This document shows positions 58,719 to 64,000 of a DNA stretch of 64,000 bases, one piece after another. Under the pieces are notes generated by a model. It did not search any database. It saw only the letters and a program-made list of their open reading frames with translations, and was not told the origin of the DNA. The stretch comes from Microthrixaceae bacterium (GTDB lineage Bacteria > Actinomycetota > Acidimicrobiia > Acidimicrobiales > Iamiaceae), in NCBI GenBank assembly GCA_016702505.1, contig JADJDU010000003.1:310001-374000 (forward strand), given 5' to 3'. The position numbers and the translations under genes are program-made. The number at the start of each line of letters is the position of its first letter. Within the stretch, counting starts at the first letter, position 1.

Positions 58719-59824
58719 GCATCGGCACCGAGCACCAGCTCCTGTCAGACCTGGTGGCTACCAGCAGCATCATCATCTGCTCGGGGTCGGGCGGGGTGGG
58801 CAAGACCACCACCGCTGCGGTGATGGGCATGGAGGCGGCCCGCACCGGGCGCCGAGCCGTGGTCGTCACCATCGACCCGGCCAAGCGACTGGCCGACGCC
58901 CTCGGTCTCGGAGATGACGGAATCGGCAACGAGCCCAGACTCATCCACGGCGACTGGCCGGGGACCATGTCGGCAGTCATGCTCGACACCAAGTCCACCT
59001 TCGATGGCCTTGTCACCAACTACTCCTCCGACCCCGATCAGGCCGAACGGATCCTGTCCAACCGCTTCTACCGCAACATCTCCGGTGCGCTCAGCGGAAC
59101 CCAGGAGTACATGGCCATGGAGAAGCTGTACGAGCTCCAGGCGTCACCAGAATTCGACCTGGTCGTCGTGGATACGCCTCCCAGCCGCAACGCTCTGGAC
59201 TTCCTCGACGCCCCCCAGCGCCTCACCCGCTTTCTCGACCACCGGCTCTACCGGGTGCTGACCGCCCCGACCCGAGGGGTGATGAAGGCGGTGAACGCCG
59301 CGGCCCAGGCCTTCGTCCGCAGTGTGTCCAAGGTGGTCGGCGGCGAGGTGTTCGACGACGCCATCGCCTTCTTCCAGGCCTTCGAAGGCATGGAAGAAGG
59401 GTTCAAAGAGCGGGCCGAACTGGTGCTGAAGGCCTTGACCAGCCCCGACACATCCTTCGTTCTGGTGGCCTCACCGAAGCGAGACACGGTGCAGGAAGCC
59501 CACTACTTCGCCGACAAGCTGGCCGAAGCCGACCTGCAGGTGGCGGCCCTTATCGTCAACCGCATGCACCCCCGTTTCACCGAGGAGATGCCCGAGGCCC
59601 TGGCCGCCAGGGCCAACACGCTGGGCGACACCGATCTGGGGGGACTTTTCCGCAACCTCTCTGACTTCGCGCTGGTGGCTGACCGGGAGGAGGCCCACCT
59701 CAAAGGTCTCGCCGCCCAGGTTCACCCCGCTCCGGTGATCCGGGTGCCGTTCCTTCGCACCGACGTCCACGACCTGGCTGGCCTGGACCTGGTGGCCGAT
59801 CAGATCTTCGGACGGACCCGATGA
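58715..59824 (+). CDS. ArsA/GET3-like ATPase, second of a pair
   Basis: 369 residues. P-loop IICSGSGGVGKTTTAAVMGM, switch I TIDPAKRLADALGL, then LVVVDTPPSRNALDFLD. This is the canonical ArsA-type deviant Walker A with the DTPP switch II, so it is probably the active member of the pair. GTG 58715 overlaps the upstream stop (GTGA). The two subunits are likely to form a pseudodimer like ArsA halves. Confidence 0.92.
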   Translation: MSIGTEHQLLSDLVATSSIIICSGSGGVGKTTTAAVMGMEAARTGRRAVVVTIDPAKRLADALGLGDDGIGNEPRLIHGDWPGTMSAVMLDTKSTFDGLVTNYSSDPDQAERILSNRFYRNISGALSGTQEYMAMEKLYELQASPEFDLVVVDTPPSRNALDFLDAPQRLTRFLDHRLYRVLTAPTRGVMKAVNAAAQAFVRSVSKVVGGEVFDDAIAFFQAFEGMEEGFKERAELVLKALTSPDTSFVLVASPKRDTVQEAHYFADKLAEADLQVAALIVNRMHPRFTEEMPEALAARANTLGDTDLGGLFRNLSDFALVADREEAHLKGLAAQVHPAPVIRVPFLRTDVHDLAGLDLVADQIFGRTR

Positions 59825-60849
59825 CCCTCGGCGGCCCCTACTTCGAGGCCCAGCTCGTGGCGGTCCTGCCGGTGCACGACCTGGACCGGGCCGAGCTCTG
59901 GTACGGACGGATCGGTTTCGAGGTCTCGGCGAGCTACCCCGACTATCGGGTCCTGCGGGCCGGGCACCTGATCTTGCACCTTCGGCTGCTGGATCTGGGC
60001 GAAGGCCCCTCGACGGCCGGCGTCTACCTGACCATGCCGTCCGAGGATGCGGTGGCCATCGTTCACGCGGCTTGGACTGCGGCCGGTCCCGGCGTGTTGA
60101 CCGAGCCGATGCTTCACCCACATGGATTGGTGGAGTTCGCGGCCGAAGATCCCGACGGCAACCTGTGGCGGATCGGCGCCCCGGCTGGGACCACACCCGC
60201 TCCAGAACGTGCTGTGGACTCCGGGCTTGCTCCCGACCGCGCCCCCGGTCGCGAGCCCGGCCCCGCCATCAGCGGCGAAACCGACGACGGGCCCGAGCCA
60301 GCCACCGGGACCAGCATCGTCGGTGAACCCGATTGGCTGACGTTGATGACGGCCGGCCACTGCACCCTGTGCAAGCTCACACCCTCTGAGGGGAACGCTC
60401 CCGGACTGGCCGGGAGATTGCGCGACGAGGCCCATCGCTGGAAGGTGGTTCTGCGCGACGCCGATGACGACATGGTTCGCATAGCCGGTTCACCCGGGGC
60501 ATGGTCAGCACTCGAATACGGAGTCCACGTCCGAGACGTGTTGGCGGTGTTCACGGAACGAGTTCTGCGCACCCTGGCCGAGTCCGATCCCGAACTGGGG
60601 TGGTGGGACCATGAGGCCGCTATCGCCGACGGCTTCGCCAACGAATCCGACCGTGACGCCGTCGGTGATGACCTGGTCGAGAACGCCAACCGTCTGGCCG
60701 ACGTCTTGGCCGGCGTGTCCGGCGATCAGTGGGAGCGCGGCGCCACCCGCCAGGAGACCGAGCGGTTCACGGTCGAGCTGTTGGCCCGCTACGCCCTGCA
60801 CGAGGTTGTCCACCACCGCGTTGATGCCGAGCGGTCACTCGAGCCCTGA
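59821..60849 (+). CDS. fusion of a VOC/glyoxalase domain and a DinB-like domain
   Basis: 342 residues. Residues 1-125 form a VOC domain (LVAVLPVHDLDRAELWYGRI, HPHGLVEFAAEDPDGNLWRI), and 126-180 are a Pro/Gly/Asp linker. Residues 180-342 form a four-helix DinB-type domain with the metal His set (LEYGVHVRDVLAVF; RYALHEVVHHRVD). The combination of a lyase/dioxygenase-like fold with a thiol-transferase-like fold suggests a detoxification enzyme. ATG 59821 overlaps the ATPase stop (ATGA), so all three genes form one unit. Confidence 0.8.
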   Translation: MTLGGPYFEAQLVAVLPVHDLDRAELWYGRIGFEVSASYPDYRVLRAGHLILHLRLLDLGEGPSTAGVYLTMPSEDAVAIVHAAWTAAGPGVLTEPMLHPHGLVEFAAEDPDGNLWRIGAPAGTTPAPERAVDSGLAPDRAPGREPGPAISGETDDGPEPATGTSIVGEPDWLTLMTAGHCTLCKLTPSEGNAPGLAGRLRDEAHRWKVVLRDADDDMVRIAGSPGAWSALEYGVHVRDVLAVFTERVLRTLAESDPELGWWDHEAAIADGFANESDRDAVGDDLVENANRLADVLAGVSGDQWERGATRQETERFTVELLARYALHEVVHHRVDAERSLEP

Positions 60850-60851
60850 GG

Positions 60852-60962
60852 AGGCGAGCGGAGAGGCGAGCCGACCCATGAGCACGGCATGGTCAAACCG
60901 AGGCGAAGACTCGGTCTGACCAACCTCGCAGCGACGACGACCGGACCTACCCGCTAGGACCC
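60852..60962 (-). repeat. intergenic repeat module A (reverse orientation)
   Basis: Read on the minus strand it gives GGTCCTAGCGGGTAGGTCCG, then GTCGTCGTCGCTGCGAGGTT, CAGACCGAGTCTTCGCCTCGG and CATGCCGTGCTCATGGGTCG. It is at the convergent junction of the VOC-DinB gene and the STAS gene, at the latter's 3' side. Confidence 0.88.
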
Positions 60963-60989
60963 TGAGGATCCAGGCCTCTAGCCCGGTGG

Positions 60990-61346
60990 TCAGCTTGGAT
61001 GGCCGACGGCGACGACGGCCTCATCGACGGTCTCGGTGACCGACACGATCCGGTCGAAGCCGGTGGTGTGGAGCAATCGGGTGAGGGTGGGTCGGCTACA
61101 TGCCACCGCTACCTCACCGCCGTTCTCTCGTGTTCGACGTATGCCCCCGATCAGTGCCCCCAGACCGGCAGAGTCCATGAACGGGACGTCGGACAGGTCG
61201 ATCACCACCCGAGGCCGGGTGGACAGCGCGCTCAGGGAATCTCGGAACGTGGAGACCGTGTAGGCGTCCAGTTCGCCGACCGGCCGACAGACCACGTGGT
61301 CTCCTCGGTCATCGGTTTGGATCTCGAGCACGCGTGAAACTCCCAT
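60990..61346 (-). CDS. STAS-domain anti-sigma factor antagonist
   Basis: 118 residues of SpoIIAA/RsbV type. The phosphorylation loop is VIDLSDVPFMDSAGLGALIG with the Ser in MDSAG. The family acts by binding the anti-sigma kinase and releasing the sigma factor. A suitable partner pair (anti-sigma at 11113, sigma at 11508) is in this window but 50 kb away. ATG 61346 is set by the family N-terminus (VLEIQTDDRGDHVV). A full repeat copy lies upstream of it. Confidence 0.92.
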   Translation of the reverse strand: MGVSRVLEIQTDDRGDHVVCRPVGELDAYTVSTFRDSLSALSTRPRVVIDLSDVPFMDSAGLGALIGGIRRTRENGGEVAVACSRPTLTRLLHTTGFDRIVSVTETVDEAVVAVGHPS

Positions 61347-61410
61347 GCGGGGATCAGAAGGACACGTTGATGGTACCGGTCCAGCCGCCACCCACGGCCT
61401 GGACCCATAA

Positions 61411-61785
61411 GGACCCGAGCGGATAGGTCCAGTCGTCGTCGCTTTGAGGTTGATCAGACCGAGGCTTCGCCTCGGTTTAGCCATGCCGTGCTTATGGGCC
61501 GGCTCGCCCATTCGCTCGCCTCCTAAGCCTGGATCCACCGATCGGACTTGGCTTGTGCTCGATTCTCCCTGGCCACTCCGGCAAAGCCGGTTCTCTGGGT
61601 GGCCACCGCGGGTGTTCGGCTGTCTGATGATCCCGAACGCGAGGGCTGGGCGGGGGTTCGGGGGCAGAGCCCCTTGTGGCGGAGTCCCCGACCTGCGGAG
61701 ATCGGCTTTGCCGGTCGTAGCAGCGAAGTCGTCGGCCGTCAGGCCGGCGACCGAACTCCGCCGGAAGGCTCTGCCTTTCGGTGGA
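61411..61785 (+). repeat. full-length composite intergenic repeat A-linker-B, copy 2 (375 bp)
   Basis: Same start (GGACCCGAGCGGATAGGTCC), same length and same linker (CTGTCTGATGATCCCGAACG) as 45559-45933, with scattered base changes and no large indel. It fills the gap between the divergent STAS and receiver-domain genes. The remainder of the 545-base gap shows no gene. Confidence 0.92.
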
Positions 61786-61877
61786 TCCCGGCTCGGGTCG
61801 GCGTGGCCCGGTGCCGGTCCCACGGGGAGGGCGACACCAGCGGGCACGGCCTTGGTGGGTGTGGTCACCACCCGGAC

Positions 61878-61883
61878 TAGCCT
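61878..61883 (+). promoter_or_regulatory. leaderless promoter -10 of the receiver-domain gene
   Basis: TAGCCT, eight bases, then GTG 61892. Confidence 0.55.
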
Positions 61884-61891
61884 CTCGGGCC

Positions 61892-62485
61892 GTGCCACGT
61901 GTCCTTCTCGCCACCGATGCCGATTGGATCCATCATGATGTGGACGCCGCTCTTGCCGGTGATGACATCTCGGTGGTGAGGGTGTCCCAGGGCTCCCAGG
62001 TGAGACCTGCGGTCCAGGCTGGCGGCGTGGACCTAGTGGTGCTCGATCTCCAGATCGGGAACATGGGCGGCATGGCCGCGTGCATGGATCTGCGCCTCGA
62101 CGAGAGCGTCGACCTCTTGGACCGGGTTCCGGTGCTCATGTTGCTGGATCGGCCTGTGGACTCGTTCTTGGCTTCTAGGTCAGACGCCGACGGTTGGGTG
62201 GTCAAACCGCTCGATCCGTTCACGCTGCGTCGGGCGGCGTCGGCCCTGCTGGCCGGTGAGGGCTGGAAGCCAGACACCGGCCCCGACGCGGGTCAAGTGG
62301 TCGAGGTACTGGATGACCTGGAGGCCGAAGCCGCCGAAGCAGCAGCGGCCGCCGCGGCCGCGGTCGAAGCCGCCGAGGCCGAAGCCAAGGCTGTCGCCGA
62401 AGCTCAGGCTGCCGCCGAGGCCGATGCAGCCGCGGAGCAAGAAGCCGTCGAGCCGAACGACGTCGGCGACGAGCCCGAGGCCTGA
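61892..62485 (+). CDS. receiver-domain protein with Ala/Glu-rich tail
   Basis: 197 residues. Residues 1-125 look like a stand-alone receiver: acidic D9 and D11 (ATDADW), Asp52 at the end of strand 3 (LVVLDLQIG) and Lys105 (GWVVKPLDP). No output domain follows. The C-terminal 60 residues are almost only Ala, Glu and Val (EAEAAEAAAAAAAAVEAAEA), probably a long helix. There is no kinase gene beside it. It may be a diffusible phospho-receiver or a regulator acting by protein contact, possibly tied to the STAS gene on its other side. Confidence 0.75.
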   Translation: MPRVLLATDADWIHHDVDAALAGDDISVVRVSQGSQVRPAVQAGGVDLVVLDLQIGNMGGMAACMDLRLDESVDLLDRVPVLMLLDRPVDSFLASRSDADGWVVKPLDPFTLRRAASALLAGEGWKPDTGPDAGQVVEVLDDLEAEAAEAAAAAAAAVEAAEAEAKAVAEAQAAAEADAAAEQEAVEPNDVGDEPEA

Positions 62486-62569
62486 CCAGACCCCAGGTTG
62501 GTCGATTGGTGCGGCTACCAGGTGGGACCGACGCCGGAGCCTGCGCTACGGTGGCCCTCCGCACAACAC

Positions 62570-62646
62570 CGGGGTGTGGCTCAGCTTGGCAGAGCGCTGC
62601 GTTCGGGACGCAGAGGTCGTGGGTTCAAATCCCGCCACCCCGACCA
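62570..62646 (+). tRNA. tRNA-Pro (anticodon CGG)
   Basis: 77 bases with encoded CCA: acceptor CGGGGTG/CACCCCG perfectly paired, anticodon stem CTGCG/CGCAG around TTCGGGA, T arm GTGGG TTCAAAT CCCGC, then A and CCA. Confidence 0.95.
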
Positions 62647-62670
62647 CCAACCAAAGGGTTGATCAGCGAG

Positions 62671-62705
62671 GCTCCAGACCGGGTGGTCTGGAGCTCGTCC
62701 TTTTT
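62671..62705 (+). terminator. Rho-independent terminator of tRNA-Pro
   Basis: GCTCCAGACC and GGTCTGGAGC form a perfect 10-bp stem around GGGT, followed by TCGTCC and TTTTT. It is the only terminator here with a true T-tract. Confidence 0.9.
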
Positions 62706-62951
62706 CGAGACGTCGATGCCCGCACGCTCCCTGACGTCGGTCCCGACATGAGGCGGTCAAGCTGCCACCTCCCGTGACAGGGGTCACCACAGAATGTGGC
62801 CGAGGCTATTCGTAGCGCGGTTATGGAATGCGAATGTGCTGGTCAGAGGGTTTTTGTTGACCTGACAAGGAATAAGAGCGGTCATGTCATTATCATGAAC
62901 GTCAAGTGCTCCCGCCTCTCCGGATCCCGCCACCGGATTGAGGCGGGGGCA
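62706..62951. other. intergenic stretch with an AT-richer island
   Basis: About 62795-62910 (GGCTATTCGTAGCGCGG, GGAATAAGAGCGGTCATG, TCATTATCATGAACG) is clearly poorer in G+C than everything around it. A plus-strand frame (VMECECAGQRVFVDLTRNKS) runs through it. It has no start context and continues antisense into the PemK gene, so I do not call a gene. It may be a remnant of foreign DNA beside the tRNA. Confidence 0.5.
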
Positions 62952-63488
62952 TCAACCCTTTTCGCCCGACCCGCTCGGACGGCTCGGTGCAGCGTTCGCC
63001 TCCCAGCCATGAAGCGCTGCCACCCGTGACACCACCCGGGCGAACACGTCCGGGTGCAGCGCCGCCCCCTCTCGTCGGATCTCCGAGGGGATGAACCGCA
63101 GCAGCCGGGATGCGTCGACGTAGCTGACCCGACCCTTGGAGTCCCAGGCCCCTCGCCCGATCTCGATCCACTCCGCGGCATCGGCACGATCGCGATGGCT
63201 TCGACTCGAGAGTTGAAGCCCGACCAGGAGGTGATTCTGATAGCCGATCACCAGAACCGGTCGGTCCTTGCCCTGAGCCGCGTCCTCCTCGTAGGGCACC
63301 CAGGCCCAGACAACCTCCCCGGGATCGGCGTCGCCATCACGATCGGGTGCATAGCTGACCGTGATCCCGTCATCACTCGAAGGCCACAGACGATCCGCCG
63401 TGGCACGAGGACCGGGAACCCGGCCATCGGGGTGCCCCAGCGGCGCGGTGAATCGACGCCGCAACCGACCGAGGACCCCTCCTGACAT
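62952..63488 (-). CDS. PemK/MazF-like toxin-family protein
   Basis: 178 residues. The PemK/MazF core is seen as GEVVWAWVPYEEDAAQGKDR, PVLVIGYQNHLLVGLQLSS and ALHPDVFARVVSRVAAL. The N-terminal ~50 residues are a basic, arginine-rich extension not present in short MazF toxins. There is no antitoxin gene adjacent; the divergent neighbour encodes a MazG-like protein. Many actinobacteria keep one such chromosomal PemK-like protein without a partner, so toxin activity is uncertain. ATG 63488 follows TACGGT by six bases. Confidence 0.8.
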   Translation of the reverse strand: MSGGVLGRLRRRFTAPLGHPDGRVPGPRATADRLWPSSDDGITVSYAPDRDGDADPGEVVWAWVPYEEDAAQGKDRPVLVIGYQNHLLVGLQLSSRSHRDRADAAEWIEIGRGAWDSKGRVSYVDASRLLRFIPSEIRREGAALHPDVFARVVSRVAALHGWEANAAPSRPSGSGEKG

Positions 63489-63494
63489 TGCCCA

Positions 63495-63500
63495 ACCGTA
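63495..63500 (-). promoter_or_regulatory. leaderless promoter -10 of the PemK-like gene
   Basis: TACGGT on the minus strand, then TGGGCA and ATG 63488. Confidence 0.55.
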
Positions 63501-63554
63501 GGAGATGGAGATCGACCAGGGGCCGTACCATCGCCACGACCTCAGGAGGGCACA

Positions 63555-63836
63555 GTGGACATCGCCGATCTACAGGACGTGATCGCCCGCACCTACGGCG
63601 ACCGCGACCGCCAACGGGGAACTCCAGCCACCGTGGCATGGCTGTGCGAGGAGCTGGGCGAACTGGCCCAGGCCACTCGCAAGGGAACGCCCGAGCAGCA
63701 GCTCCACGAACTCGGTGATGTGCTGGCCTGGCTGGCCTCGCTGGCCCACCAACTCGGGTTGTCACTGGACGAGGCGGTCCAGCGCTACGCCGGAGGCTGT
63801 CCGCGCTGCGCCCAGATCCCCTGTGGCTGCCCCTGA
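63555..63836 (+). CDS. MazG-like nucleotide pyrophosphohydrolase with Cys-rich tail
   Basis: 93 residues. The all-alpha NTP pyrophosphatase motif is complete: WLCEELGELAQA (EExxE) and LHELGDVLAWLASLA (ExxD). It would hydrolyse non-canonical or excess NTPs. The C-terminus adds CPRCAQIPCGC, four Cys that could bind zinc or a cluster; the classical MazG domain lacks this. GTG 63555 has AGGAGG eight bases upstream. Divergent from the PemK-like gene over 66 bases. Confidence 0.88.
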   Translation: MDIADLQDVIARTYGDRDRQRGTPATVAWLCEELGELAQATRKGTPEQQLHELGDVLAWLASLAHQLGLSLDEAVQRYAGGCPRCAQIPCGCP

Positions 63837-63858
63837 GGAACCAGCCGCCCGCGGTCGG

Positions 63859-64000
63859 TCAGCGCTCGGCGGCCACCAGCTCAGCCAGTTGAACGGCGTT
63901 GAGGGCTGCGCCCTTGCGGAGGTTGTCGTTGGACAGGAACAGGGCCAGACCGTTCTCGACGGTCTCGTCCGGCCGGATCCGCCCGACAAAGGTGGGGTCG
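63859..64000 (-). CDS. asd: aspartate-semialdehyde dehydrogenase (partial, C-terminus only)
   Basis: The last 46 residues before the stop at 63859; the 5' part is outside the window. They read DPTFVGRIRPDETVENGLAL, then FLSNDNLRKGAALNAVQLAE and LVAAER, which is the highly conserved end of Asd. The enzyme reduces aspartyl phosphate in the lysine/threonine/methionine and diaminopimelate pathways. Confidence 0.9.
   Translation of the reverse strand, partial: DPTFVGRIRPDETVENGLALFLSNDNLRKGAALNAVQLAELVAAER

Noticed and set aside
62796..63029. Plus-strand frame across the AT-richer island
   Set aside because: Its second half is antisense to the PemK-like gene and it has no start context.

Overview
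This is a GC-rich chromosomal window from an actinobacterium. The closest fit by gene content is the Acidimicrobiia (inference, no database search was possible). The evidence is two WhiB-type iron-sulfur regulators, an OmpR-type GlnR-like regulator beside glutamine synthetases, a clpS-DUF2017 pair, a SigF/SigB-type sigma factor with an anti-sigma-like ATPase, a pair of ArsA-like ATPases near a whiB gene, and a caa3-type cytochrome oxidase. Many genes start directly at the predicted transcription start: a TANNNT -10 hexamer sits 6-10 bases before the start codon. No rRNA, CRISPR array, transposase or prophage gene was seen.

Layout. 1-11.1 kb: cell-surface glycan genes, namely a methyltransferase (cut by the window edge), a GT-C-like membrane protein, a GT4 glycosyltransferase, a membrane nucleotide-sugar dehydratase (CapD/PglF type), then rmlA-rmlC-rmlB-rmlD for dTDP-L-rhamnose. 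The rmlD frame runs on without a stop into a lipoprotein-like domain. 11.1-13.4 kb: anti-sigma/sigma pair, dUTPase, oligoribonuclease. 13.4-17.6 kb: a TetR gene divergent from a ferritin-like hydrolase/Baeyer-Villiger monooxygenase/SDR operon. 17.7-24.2 kb: a small gene, whiB, a TlpA-CcdA thiol-redox pair, pdxH, serS and an ABC exporter. 24.3-32.7 kb: the cytochrome c oxidase region. A normal caa3 set (ctaC-ctaD-ctaE-ctaF) is preceded by a second, degenerate subunit I that has lost nearly all heme and copper ligands, a second subunit-III-like protein, another membrane protein, and ctaB.

32.7-42.8 kb: clpS-DUF2017, a membrane-anchored HELVH putative protease, tRNA-Glu, a two-component system, then GSII-type glnII divergent from a GSI-type glnA followed by a glnR-like gene. 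42.9-50.3 kb: an OatA-like acyltransferase, a 51-residue membrane protein, a cold-shock protein, an erpA - fused mini xanthine-dehydrogenase - ridA operon, and mrp. 50.3-56.2 kb: DUF779 and aldehyde dehydrogenase, MBL hydrolase, Nudix hydrolase, fxsA and a second whiB. 56.3-64 kb: NfeD-like protein, two ArsA ATPases, a VOC-DinB fusion, STAS antagonist, receiver-domain protein, tRNA-Pro, PemK-like toxin, MazG-like protein and the 3' end of asd.

A family of intergenic repeats (modules A and B) runs through the window. Fragments lie at 8 of 16 convergent gene junctions, and two full 375-bp composite copies lie upstream of divergent gene pairs. These repeats, the degenerate oxidase operon and the rmlD-lipoprotein fusion are the main points that standard annotation does not explain.
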